DNA of 12,003 nt, from assembly GCA_937884735.1 (NCBI GenBank), contig CAKZYI010000111.1:1-12003 (forward strand), read 5' to 3'. Positions 1 through 7,291 of this stretch are shown here, in pieces. Every line of letters begins with the position of its first letter. Position 1 is the first letter of the stretch. The notes under the pieces are model-generated. The model worked only from the letters and a program-made list of their open reading frames with translations, did not search any database and was not told the DNA's origin. The translations under genes and the position numbers were made by a program. This DNA comes from an uncultured Pleurocapsa sp. (GTDB lineage: Bacteria; Cyanobacteriota; Cyanobacteriia; Cyanobacteriales; Xenococcaceae).

Positions 1-1055
1 CCCAACTTACAATGAGCAATGAGACGATGACCATTAAGTAGTTCCTTCACTTTTCCAACGCCGCTACCGTCTTCTAATTCTGATAGAGGAATTAAAACCG
101 AACCGTCGATTTTGGCAATTTCATATTCATTAGGATTGCGAACATCTAGTAAGACAAAATCATCTTTGCCGCTATCCATAAGTTGTTTTAAGTCTTGAAC
201 CGACATATCTGCAATCATATTTCCTGCTTCTGCTTCTGCTGCTGCTGCTTGAGGGATACCACAAAACTCTTGATAATCAATTAGTTTTTCGATTACAGGA
301 CGTTCTGGATTGGGTCGCAATTTTAATTCGCGGAACTTCATATCCCACGCATTGTAAAGTAACAATCTACCACTAAGAGTATTTTCTGCGCCCAAAATAA
401 TTTTGATTGCTTCTGTTGCCTGTATTGTGCCAATAATGCCACACAGAGCCCCTAAAACTCCCCCTTCAGCGCAGGAAGGAACCATTCCTGGTGGTGGTGG
501 TTCGGGATAAAGATCTCTATAGTTAGGACCTCCTTGGTAATTGAAGACTGTTGCTTGACCTTCAAAACGGAAGATAGAACCATAAACGTTGGGCTTGTCC
601 AACAATACACAAGCGTCATTAGTTAAATAACGAGTAGGAAAATTATCTGTTCCGTCAACAACTACATCATAAGGCGCAAGAATATCTAAAGCATTTTCAG
701 AGCTGATTGCAGTTTCGTATAAGTCTACCTGGCAATGGGGATTAATACTGTGAATACGGTCTTTAGCTGACTCAATCTTTGGTTTGCCTACCCATGATTC
801 ACTGTGAATAATCTGACGTTGTAAATTGGAACTATCAACAATATCAAAGTCAACCAAGCCGATTCTGCCAATCCCTGCTGCTGCAAGATACAGCAAAAGA
901 GGAGAACCAAGACCACCGCTACCGATACAGAGAACACTAGCTGCCTTTAGGCGTTTTTGACCTTCTAGTCCTACTTCTGGCAGGATTATATGGCGCGAGT
1001 ATCTTTGATACTCATCTTTATTGAGTTCAATTGCTTCCAAATTTGGATTGAGCAT
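1..1055 (-). CDS. moeB: Molybdopterin-synthase adenylyltransferase MoeB with C-terminal rhodanese domain (partial, 3' end outside window)
   Basis: Cytosolic E1-like enzyme that adenylates the C-terminal glycine of a ubiquitin-like sulfur carrier (MoaD, possibly ThiS). The rhodanese domain can then supply sulfur. I translated it by hand from ATG at 1055-1053; 351 full codons are visible before the edge. An ATP-binding loop GSGGLG lies at residues 45-50, NLQRQ near 77-81 and DGTDNF at 134-139. The candidate catalytic Cys195 sits in PSCAEGGV. After an Ala/Glu-rich linker (about 267-279) a rhodanese domain starts near 282. Its probable active Cys349 (HCKLG) is the last thing visible, so only the end of that domain is missing. 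The CxxC zinc pair of E. coli MoeB and human MOCS3 is replaced by Asn178 and Asp181 (GPNYRDLYPEPPP), which I recall as usual in cyanobacterial homologues. AT-rich DNA with TATAAT-like hexamers lies about 85 bases upstream. Family assignment is firm; the choice of carrier protein is inferred. Confidence 0.93.
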   Translation of the reverse strand, partial: MLNPNLEAIELNKDEYQRYSRHIILPEVGLEGQKRLKAASVLCIGSGGLGSPLLLYLAAAGIGRIGLVDFDIVDSSNLQRQIIHSESWVGKPKIESAKDRIHSINPHCQVDLYETAISSENALDILAPYDVVVDGTDNFPTRYLTNDACVLLDKPNVYGSIFRFEGQATVFNYQGGPNYRDLYPEPPPPGMVPSCAEGGVLGALCGIIGTIQATEAIKIILGAENTLSGRLLLYNAWDMKFRELKLRPNPERPVIEKLIDYQEFCGIPQAAAAEAEAGNMIADMSVQDLKQLMDSGKDDFVLLDVRNPNEYEIAKIDGSVLIPLSELEDGSGVGKVKELLNGHRLIAHCKL

Positions 1056-1137
1056 GGTTATAAGAAAAGCGCGTGATTAGAAGCTTAACGAAGTTATCGC
1101 TGCCTGTATGTTCGAGGTCAGCTTTGTACGTATGAGG

Positions 1138-1148
1138 ATTATATTATA
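1138..1148 (-). promoter_or_regulatory. Candidate -10 region for moeB
   Basis: Read on the minus strand, two overlapping TATAAT hexamers (complements of 1138-1143 and 1143-1148) lie about 85 bases before the moeB ATG. No convincing -35 box is visible, because the upstream DNA is an AT-rich tandem repeat. This is a weak call in AT-rich sequence. Confidence 0.3.
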
Positions 1149-1152
1149 TAGA

Positions 1153-1184
1153 ATTTTTGGTTTTAAATATTTTTGGTTTTAAAT
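1153..1184. repeat. Perfect 16-bp tandem duplication
   Basis: The 16-mer ATTTTTGGTTTTAAAT occurs twice, head to tail and without mismatch (1153-1168 and 1169-1184). It lies between the stop codon of the RTX gene (1201) and the candidate moeB promoter, both on the minus strand. It may be a recent slippage duplication or a spacer upstream of moeB. No function can be read from it. Confidence 0.9.
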
Positions 1185-1200
1185 TTTGAGTTGTCGGTTA

Positions 1201-2844
1201 CTAAAGTAAGTTTTCATTTCCCACAAAACTAGGTAGAGCATAGTAAGCAATTCCTTCTGATTGAAAATCTGGTAAATTCTCTGTCACATTATTTTTCTCA
1301 ATCACTGAAGGAGTATAAAAATGTGCCCCTGTAGTGTTATTGAAAAAGCGATAAATAGGAACAGATCCTTCTACTTCGGTGGCATAAGCAAAAAAAGCTT
1401 CACTTTCAAAAACATAGTTGCTTAAACTCTCCGTAGTATTTCGTTCGACTTCAGATATTGTGTAGAGATGAACTCCTGTATCTTGATTTAAAAGACGATA
1501 AACAGGTACGCTTCCCCCTGTCAGAGAATCTACACTTTCATAGGATGCACCTTCAAAACTGAAGTTACCCTGTTCTATAACAGCATCTTTTTCGACTTCA
1601 TTAACTGTATAAAAATGAACTCCCGTATTGTTATTAAAAAACCTATATACAGTTGTTTCTTCCCTGATAAGCATTTCTTGAAGATTGGGATTAAAAAAAT
1701 TAACAATGTCTTGAGAATCAACAATATTGTTGATCCCTTCCATCGAACCTGTCGTTAATTCCCCTTGTTCGTCAAAAAAGTCAATAATAGTTAGATCATT
1801 GTCTGTTTCAGCAATACCGTCACGATTTATATCAATAATTAGATTTGTTCCAGATTTCTTTAGACCGATGATGTTAGCTTGAGGGGAAGACAATGTAACA
1901 GCAGCATCGCCATAAACAACAGGATCGGAATAATCAGCTAAACCATTAGCTAAAGCATCTACATCAGTGTTTTCCGCTACCAAACCAAGAAAATCTAGAC
2001 CTGATGTATCTTCGATTATTATTCCTCCGCCCGAATTTAATGAGATGCTATAGCCATCATCACCATCTCCCCCTTGTAAAGTATCCCTTCCTCCAATAGA
2101 GTCCGAATTAAATTGAGATGTACTGTAAGAAAGAAAATCGTTTCCTTCACCGCTAGAAAGAAGATCGTCTCCTTCCAAACCATTAAGACTATCTGCTCCT
2201 GCACCACCTTCAATATAATCATTACTCGCTGTTCCATTAAGAAGATCGTCGCCATCTGTTCCATCTATATTGTTTAAATTGGAATTTATAGAACTGCTAC
2301 CTAAGAAATCGACAATATCTTGAGTATTAGTAATATTGTTGATTAATTCAATCGACCCTATACTCAATTGTCCCGATATATCGAAAAAATTAACAATAGT
2401 CAGATCTTCTTCTGTTTCAGCTATTCCATTACGGTTAATATCGACAATTAAATCAGTTCCAGACCTATCAATGCCGATGATTCCCGCTTGAGGAAGAGCT
2501 AATGTAATCGCCCCATCTCCATAAAGAGAAGCATCGGCAAAAGATTCGGGTGTATTTAATGCGCTTAAATTACTATTTTCCGCCAAAATCAAGACAACAT
2601 CAGTGCCTGCTACATCTTCAATTTGACTTCCTCCACCTCTCTCTAAGGAAATCACATATCCATCATCCCCTACACCACCTTCTAAGGTATCTCTACCGCC
2701 AACGGTCAAACTAACATCGCCACCTACTAGCTGATCGTTACCTGCCCCACCGATTAAAAAATCATTACCCCCATCACCCAGTAAAAAGTCGTCGCTTGCC
2801 TGACCTTCTAGAACATCATCTAAAACCGTACCGAAAAAATCCAT
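1201..2844 (-). CDS. RTX-type calcium-binding protein with duplicated core and three DUF5648-like repeats
   Basis: Probably a secreted or surface protein that folds on binding calcium; its target is unknown. The 547 residues start at ATG 2844, with AGAGGA about 13 bases upstream. There is no signal peptide, and RTX nonapeptides begin almost at once (residues 14-40 and 195-239, for example GGAGNDQLV), as in type I secretion substrates. Two copies of a module of about 135 residues (48-181 and 250-384) each begin GGRDTL, contain a DINR(N/D)GIAET loop resembling an EF-hand, and end near QDIV(D/N)F. Three repeats of about 40 residues follow (398-437, 447-487, 496-537) with the core YRxxNxxTGxHxYT. 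This matches DUF5648, a repeat often found in extracellular proteins. The chain is acidic and has no cysteine. No secretion genes are nearby. No enzymatic domain is visible, so toxin or hemolysin activity should not be assumed. An adhesin or S-layer-like role is possible but unproven. Confidence 0.85.
   Translation of the reverse strand: MDFFGTVLDDVLEGQASDDFLLGDGGNDFLIGGAGNDQLVGGDVSLTVGGRDTLEGGVGDDGYVISLERGGGSQIEDVAGTDVVLILAENSNLSALNTPESFADASLYGDGAITLALPQAGIIGIDRSGTDLIVDINRNGIAETEEDLTIVNFFDISGQLSIGSIELINNITNTQDIVDFLGSSSINSNLNNIDGTDGDDLLNGTASNDYIEGGAGADSLNGLEGDDLLSSGEGNDFLSYSTSQFNSDSIGGRDTLQGGDGDDGYSISLNSGGGIIIEDTSGLDFLGLVAENTDVDALANGLADYSDPVVYGDAAVTLSSPQANIIGLKKSGTNLIIDINRDGIAETDNDLTIIDFFDEQGELTTGSMEGINNIVDSQDIVNFFNPNLQEMLIREETTVYRFFNNNTGVHFYTVNEVEKDAVIEQGNFSFEGASYESVDSLTGGSVPVYRLLNQDTGVHLYTISEVERNTTESLSNYVFESEAFFAYATEVEGSVPIYRFFNNTTGAHFYTPSVIEKNNVTENLPDFQSEGIAYYALPSFVGNENLL
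1234..1653 (-). repeat. Three DUF5648-like protein repeats
   Basis: The last third of the RTX protein holds three copies of a unit of about 40 residues, encoded by 1653-1534, 1506-1384 and 1359-1234. Each opens with VYRFFNNNTGVHFYT or a close variant, continues with an acidic helix-like stretch (NEVEKD, SEVERN, SVIEKN), and closes with an aromatic (F/S)E(G/S)xxxY/F segment. Copies two and three are preceded by the same GSVP linker. The pattern matches my memory of Pfam DUF5648; no database was searched. Confidence 0.8.
1693..2703 (-). repeat. Two tandem copies of an approximately 135-residue module in the RTX protein
   Basis: Residues 48-181 (2703-2302) and 250-384 (2097-1693) align along their whole length. 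Both have GGRDTLxGGxGDDGYxISL, an AEN segment, YGDxAxTL, a PQAxIIG strand, SGTxLIxDINR, DLTIxxFFD and a QDIVxF end. The region between them is a block of RTX nonapeptides. This shows an internal gene duplication old enough to have diverged clearly at the protein level. Confidence 0.9.
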
Positions 2845-2947
2845 ATCTGTTGAAATTTCCTCTTAAATTTGGTGAAAAACTAGTATTAAATATTTCTTTG
2901 GGAAAATTTAATTTTCAATATAAGTAGTTCTTATAGTATTTTATGAA

Positions 2948-2986
2948 GGGCTAATATTTCACAATTAAAGTCTGAAACATTAGCTC
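2948..2986. promoter_or_regulatory. Imperfect inverted repeat in the divergent RTX/thiOG promoter region
   Basis: Arms GGGCTAATATTTCA (2948-2961) and TGAAACATTAGCTC (2973-2986) pair at 12 of 14 positions, with one further G-U pair and one A-C mismatch, around an 11-base loop. No T-tract follows, so it is not an obvious terminator. A TATAGT hexamer at 2932-2937 lies just upstream in the thiOG direction, so a transcript starting there could carry the hairpin in its leader. It may equally be an operator for either divergent gene. Confidence 0.5.
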
Positions 2987-3118
2987 AAATCACCAGCACG
3001 CAAAAAGAAGAGAAATTTTAAAACCGTCGAAGATCATTTTTAACGGGGTAAAGTTACATCGATTAATATCAAAGCAACAATTAGTCATGTTTCTTGATGT
3101 GATTTAACCTAGAGAATT

Positions 3119-5161
3119 ATGCCTAAAGCTTACGTTAAAGTTATAGGGTTGGGGGTCAATAAAAAAGGTATGAAAACAACAAGAGATATTCTGATTGTTG
3201 GCGGTGGCGTAATGGGTTTGGCGATCGCTATTGAGCTAAAACGTCATGGAGCAAAAGTTACTGTAGTTAGTAAGGATTTTGTTCAAGCAGCGGGAAATGC
3301 AGCCGCAGGAATGCTCGCACCAATGGCGGAGAAATTGACCTCCAAACCAATGCTGGAACTGTGTATGCGATCGCGTTGGCTTTATCCCGAATGGGCGCGC
3401 AAACTAGAGGAATTGACAGGAATAGATATTGGAAATCTGCCCTGTGGTATTCTAGCCCCTGTTTATAGTCAGCCAAAATCAACTGTAGAGAATGATAGTG
3501 TTTTTTGGTTAGACAGAAAGACAACTAAACTATACGAGCCAGGATTGAGCGATAAAGTAGTTGGTAGCTGGTGGTATCCCGAAGACGGACAGGTAGACAA
3601 TCGATGTTTAATGCGATCGCTATTGCAAGGGGCGCAAACTCTGGGAGTAGAGATCAAAGAAGGAGTCAGCGTTAAAGCTATCCAGCAAAAACAGGGCAAA
3701 GTAAATGGAGTTTTAACTGATATAGGTCTGTTAGAAGCAGAGCAGTATGTTTTGGCTGCGGGCTCTTGGTCTGGTCAACTCCATCCTTTGCCAATTCGTC
3801 CCGTAAAAGGGCAAATGATGTCTCTTAGAATGCCTCAAAGATTACACCAACCCTATCCTTTACAAAGGGTTTTATATGGAGAAGGTGTTTATTTAGTACC
3901 TCGGCAAGACGGAAGACTCATTGTAGGTGCGACGGTAGAAGACGTAAATTGGACTCCCTACAACACCCCTAAAGGAATTCAAAATTTACTAAGCAAGACG
4001 ACAGAACTATATCCCGCTGCTGCTGATTGGCAAATTGAAGAATTATGGTGGGGTTTCCGCCCTGGTACTCCCGATGAACTACCTATTATTGGTTGCAGTG
4101 CTTGCGAAAATCTCTTTTTGGCTACGGGACACCATCGCAATGGGATTCTTCTGGCACCTATTACAGCATCGCTTATTGCAGATTTAATTTTAAAACAAGA
4201 ATCTGCTCCTCTTTTAGCAGAATTTAGCTATCAACGTTTTCATCAAGCAAGCAACATGACATCTCTTAGTAGCAGTACGCCAAAATATCCTCTTCAAATA
4301 GAATCAACTCCCCAAGCACCACTACCCGCCTCCACTACTTCTTTATTGAGCAATTCTTTAATAATTGAGGATACAGATAAATTAACTATTGCAGGCAAGA
4401 CTTTTAATTCTCGCTTAATGACTGGCACAGGGAAATATCCCAGTATGGAAGCAATGCAGCAGAGTGTTGAGGCTAGTGGCTGTGAGATCGTTACAGTAGC
4501 GGTAAGAAGAGTACAAACAAAAGCCCCTGGACATGAAGGATTAGCCGAAGCACTAGACTGGAGTAAAATTTGGATGCTGCCTAATACCGCAGGTTGTAAA
4601 ACGGCAGAAGAAGCAATTCGAGTAGCCCGTCTGGGAAGGGAAATGGCAAAGCTTCTAGGACAGGAAGATAATAACTTTATCAAGCTCGAAGTGATTCCCG
4701 ATGCTAAATATCTCCTGCCCGATCCTATTGGCACGTTAGAGGCAGCAGAAAAGCTAGTTAAAGAAGGTTTTGCCGTACTACCCTACATCAATTCCGATCC
4801 TTTGTTAGCCAGACGTTTAGAAGAAGTTGGATGCGCCACTGTAATGCCATTGGGTTCGCCGATTGGATCGGGGCAGGGAATAAACAACGCAGCCAATATT
4901 AAAATTATTATTGAAGAAGCTAATATCCCCGTTGTTATAGATGCAGGTATTGGTACACCCAGCGAAGCAGCTTTGGGCATGGAAATGGGGGCAGATGCAC
5001 TGCTGGTAAATAGTGCGATCGCTTTGGCGCAAAATCCTGTAGCAATGGGACAAGCAATGGGTATGGCAGCCGTAGCGGGAAGACTCGCTTACTTATCAGG
5101 CAGAATCCCCGTTAAACAATATGCTAGTGCTAGTTCTCCGTTGAGCGGAACAATTAGTTGA
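3119..5161 (+). CDS. thiO/thiG: Bifunctional glycine oxidase / thiazole synthase ThiO-ThiG fusion
   Basis: Makes the thiazole half of thiamin in the cytosol. The ThiO half (about residues 18-375) is an FAD enzyme that oxidises glycine to iminoglycine. The ThiG half (about 421-680) condenses this with deoxyxylulose phosphate and sulfur from ThiS thiocarboxylate. Visible signs of ThiO are the dinucleotide loop GGGVMG (28-33), RPGTPDELPIIG (314-325) and GHHRNGI (337-343). ThiG shows LMTGTGKY (433-440), NTAGCKTAEEA, the Schiff-base lysine as Lys522 in IKLEVI, PIGSGQGI (581-588) and a SASSPLSG tail. A Ser/Thr/Pro-rich linker (about 378-415) joins the halves. This fusion is well known in cyanobacteria. 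The start is uncertain: ATG 3119 has a weak AGAG upstream, while ATG 3170 (residue 18) begins right before the FAD strand, as in typical ThiO. No thiS is in the window, and no TPP riboswitch is visible upstream. Confidence 0.96.
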   Translation: MPKAYVKVIGLGVNKKGMKTTRDILIVGGGVMGLAIAIELKRHGAKVTVVSKDFVQAAGNAAAGMLAPMAEKLTSKPMLELCMRSRWLYPEWARKLEELTGIDIGNLPCGILAPVYSQPKSTVENDSVFWLDRKTTKLYEPGLSDKVVGSWWYPEDGQVDNRCLMRSLLQGAQTLGVEIKEGVSVKAIQQKQGKVNGVLTDIGLLEAEQYVLAAGSWSGQLHPLPIRPVKGQMMSLRMPQRLHQPYPLQRVLYGEGVYLVPRQDGRLIVGATVEDVNWTPYNTPKGIQNLLSKTTELYPAAADWQIEELWWGFRPGTPDELPIIGCSACENLFLATGHHRNGILLAPITASLIADLILKQESAPLLAEFSYQRFHQASNMTSLSSSTPKYPLQIESTPQAPLPASTTSLLSNSLIIEDTDKLTIAGKTFNSRLMTGTGKYPSMEAMQQSVEASGCEIVTVAVRRVQTKAPGHEGLAEALDWSKIWMLPNTAGCKTAEEAIRVARLGREMAKLLGQEDNNFIKLEVIPDAKYLLPDPIGTLEAAEKLVKEGFAVLPYINSDPLLARRLEEVGCATVMPLGSPIGSGQGINNAANIKIIIEEANIPVVIDAGIGTPSEAALGMEMGADALLVNSAIALAQNPVAMGQAMGMAAVAGRLAYLSGRIPVKQYASASSPLSGTIS

Positions 5162-5182
5162 CGGACTGATTGAGACAAATAC

Positions 5183-5220
5183 AAATAAAATAAAAACTTC
5201 CAGTAAACCAATACTGGAAG
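5183..5220 (-). terminator. Intrinsic terminator of the minus-strand membrane protein gene
   Basis: A perfect 9-bp stem, CTTCCAGTA (5197-5205) with TACTGGAAG (5212-5220), closes a 6-base loop. Read on the minus strand it is followed directly by TTTTTATTTTATTT, a good T-tract. It lies 38 bases after the stop of the gene ending at 5259. In the plus direction the stem follows thiOG by 35 bases but has no T-tract, so termination of thiOG there would be weaker or factor-dependent. Confidence 0.8.
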
Positions 5221-5258
5221 CCAAAGTAATCAAATTGATTGATTTAAACGGTATATTT

Positions 5259-6905
5259 TTATTGACCTTTAAAAGAGTTGACCCAAGATTTCAGTTCTTC
5301 TTTGGCAACTTCTCTACCGCCTAAACCAAAGGCTAATGCGATCGCAACGGCAATACCTCCGAGAATTAAGCAAAAAGCGAGGATAACAATGTTGGGGGCA
5401 ATACCCATGCGATTTAGAGCCATTGCTCCAACCAAAGTCAAAATCGCCACTCTAGCCGACTGTGCCAAAAAACGAGATTGAGCTGTTCCTGAAGCCAAGA
5501 TTAGGTTGAAGGCTAAATTTGCCAGATATAAACCAATTGCAAAGACAATTACACCAATTAAAACCTGTGCTGCGATCGCCAAAATAACTGCAACTACTTC
5601 TTGTAAAGCAGGGATACCTAAGATATCTACTGCGGTAAGAGTAGCAACTAGCATGATTCCCACTTGGCATAAAATACCTACTAACTCTGAAGGAGTTTTT
5701 GAACCAACTGTGGGTTCAGTTTGAATCATAGTAGGCTGTTCTGAGCTTAAACCCAAATCGATAGGTTCTAAGCCCGCTTCTTCGGGAGTAGTGCTTGTTC
5801 CAGACTCTGCCGAAGAAATACCCAACCATTGCAAAAGGTTATTAAAACCAATATTGGTCAGAATGTTGGTGACAAACTCAGAAACAAACTGGGATGCAAC
5901 ATAGAAAAAGCCTAGTACTACGGCTGCTGCAAATACTTTGGGCATCAAGTCTAGGACTTGGTTGAGCATGTCAGTGGCAGGTTCGGAGATCGCACGGATC
6001 TGTAGTTGCTCCAACGCCGAAATAATACCAGGAATTAGGATTAGTACAAAGACAACAGTACCAATGATAGAAGAAAGAGACTGTTTGCCAGCACCTCCGC
6101 CCATGCCAAATTTACGACCAATATTATCTACCCCAGTAGCAGCCAAAAGATTGGTGACATTACGTTTAACAATGGTTGCAATAAACCAAAATACTGCGCC
6201 AATAATTACCGCACCTAAAACATTGGGCAGCATGGCTAAAACTTCGTTGAGCATTTCTTGAATTGGCTCAAGAGTTCCATTTAGCTGTAGCGCATTTAAT
6301 ATTGCGGGCAGGAATAAAAGAAAGATAAACCAATACAGGGCATTACCTAATGTATCAGTCAAGGAAAAGTCGTTAGAGTCTGCTGAATCTAGTCCCAAAC
6401 GCTGCTCGATATTTAACGCTCCTAATGCAGTCGTTACCAGCGTTTTGACGATGGTAGCCACTACCCAAGCAATACCCAAAAGGAAAGCTGCACCCAAAAT
6501 TTTGGGTAAAAAGCCTGTAATTTGGTTAAGCAGGGTATTGAGAGGCGCGGAAACAGCATCTAGCTGTAGGGCATTTAAGAATGCCACCACTGCAAATAGA
6601 ACTATCAGCCAATAAAACAGAGTTGCAATCCAATTTTCGATGGGGATCGACTCTCCTCCCCTTTGTCCTGAAATTGCTGCCGCAATGCGATTATCGATAT
6701 CAGTGCTATTGAGGAGCTTCTTGATTAACCCTTTCACTACAGAAGCAACGATCAAGCCTAATACAAGGATGACAATAGCTTTGATTACCCCAAGTGCCGA
6801 AGCACCTAAGTTGCCATTGAGCAGATTAGTTATCTGATTGCCACCCCCAGCTTGTGCCAGCAGCCGAGGATCTAGTGACGAAATATTACTAATTATTTGT
6901 GTCAT
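5259..6905 (-). CDS. Multi-pass membrane protein with mechanosensitive-channel TM-helix repeats
   Basis: A membrane protein of 548 residues, likely in the cytoplasmic membrane. About eleven hydrophobic segments are visible, roughly at residues 35-60, 92-113, 129-157, 186-205, 226-247, 278-297, 321-347, 404-427, 434-470, 483-498 and 503-526. The unit recurs with a signature like NALQL...LNxxxxxLPxxLGAAxxxxxxxxxATIVK, seen clearly at about 97-170, 190-268 and 281-362 and in weaker form at 410-480. This fits the conserved TM-helix repeat (PF05552) of MscS-related proteins such as CmpX. A polar acidic linker (363-403) splits repeats three and four. The chain ends at FGLGGREVAKEELKSWV, so the cytoplasmic beta domain of true MscS channels is absent. 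ATG 6905 has only a weak AAAG upstream. A role in membrane-tension or osmotic response is inferred from the family; channel activity is not shown. Confidence 0.85.
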   Translation of the reverse strand: MTQIISNISSLDPRLLAQAGGGNQITNLLNGNLGASALGVIKAIVILVLGLIVASVVKGLIKKLLNSTDIDNRIAAAISGQRGGESIPIENWIATLFYWLIVLFAVVAFLNALQLDAVSAPLNTLLNQITGFLPKILGAAFLLGIAWVVATIVKTLVTTALGALNIEQRLGLDSADSNDFSLTDTLGNALYWFIFLLFLPAILNALQLNGTLEPIQEMLNEVLAMLPNVLGAVIIGAVFWFIATIVKRNVTNLLAATGVDNIGRKFGMGGGAGKQSLSSIIGTVVFVLILIPGIISALEQLQIRAISEPATDMLNQVLDLMPKVFAAAVVLGFFYVASQFVSEFVTNILTNIGFNNLLQWLGISSAESGTSTTPEEAGLEPIDLGLSSEQPTMIQTEPTVGSKTPSELVGILCQVGIMLVATLTAVDILGIPALQEVVAVILAIAAQVLIGVIVFAIGLYLANLAFNLILASGTAQSRFLAQSARVAILTLVGAMALNRMGIAPNIVILAFCLILGGIAVAIALAFGLGGREVAKEELKSWVNSFKGQ

Positions 6906-7015
6906 GTTCTTTAGTCTTAATTCATCTAGTCATTCTCGCCATTGATATTAGCGATAAATGATACAGATGTCTTGTTATTTTCACTCAGTAAATATATTTT
7001 TCTGCGATAATTATG

Positions 7016-7029
7016 CCAAATTAATTTGG
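7016..7029. promoter_or_regulatory. 14-bp perfect palindrome, possible operator
   Basis: CCAAATTAATTTGG is its own reverse complement. It lies 111 bases upstream of the ATG at 6905, a plausible operator position for that gene. The symmetric form suggests a dimeric regulator, but no regulator can be named. Confidence 0.4.
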
Positions 7030-7257
7030 ATCTGCTCCAAAAGTTAATGATCTTCGCTTTTTTTCAGCCAATATGCGTAGTTTAAACTTAATATTTTCTT
7101 ACTTTTTTTGTGGGTTACGCAAAAGATTTTTGTCCTAAATAAATAAAAATTAGACGTCAATATCTCTTTGTTGGTTATGGTCTTTTGGTTAACTCACAGA
7201 TTTTTATATATGTAATAAAATGTAATTGCACTAGTAGAATAAATAAATCTCAAAAAT

Positions 7258-7291
7258 TAAATAAACATTAAGAATGCTTGATGTTTATTTA
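7258..7291. promoter_or_regulatory. Long AT-rich hairpin upstream of the SRPBCC gene
   Basis: TAAATAAACAT (7258-7268) pairs perfectly with ATGTTTATTTA (7281-7291). Inside, a T-G wobble and AAG/CTT extend the stem to 15 pairs around the tetraloop AATG. It ends 57 bases before ATG 7349, so it may sit in the 5' leader. Read on the minus strand, ATTTTTGAG follows, so it could also terminate antisense transcripts. Confidence 0.55.

Noticed and set aside
2037..2264. 75-residue frame overlapping the RTX gene in another frame
   Set aside because: Repetitive composition mirrors the RTX nonapeptide DNA in a shifted frame.
1201..2844. Hemolysin or cytotoxin function for the RTX protein
   Set aside because: RTX repeats show calcium binding and probable secretion only; no toxin, protease, lipase or other catalytic domain is visible.
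2885..2912. ATTAAAT/ATTTAAT inverted arms upstream of the RTX gene
   Set aside because: Seven-base AT-only arms in very AT-rich DNA are expected by chance.
2845..3118. TPP riboswitch upstream of thiOG
   Set aside because: The conserved CTGAGA and the downstream ACCTGA-type core are not present on either strand; only the inverted repeat is seen.
4294..4734. 146-residue open frame opposite thiG
   Set aside because: It lies wholly inside the secure thiOG coding sequence, has low-complexity composition and no recognisable domain; it is a shadow frame.
5938..6261. 107-residue plus-strand frame inside the membrane protein gene
   Set aside because: Antisense to conserved TM-helix repeats, with no independent start signal or recognisable domain.
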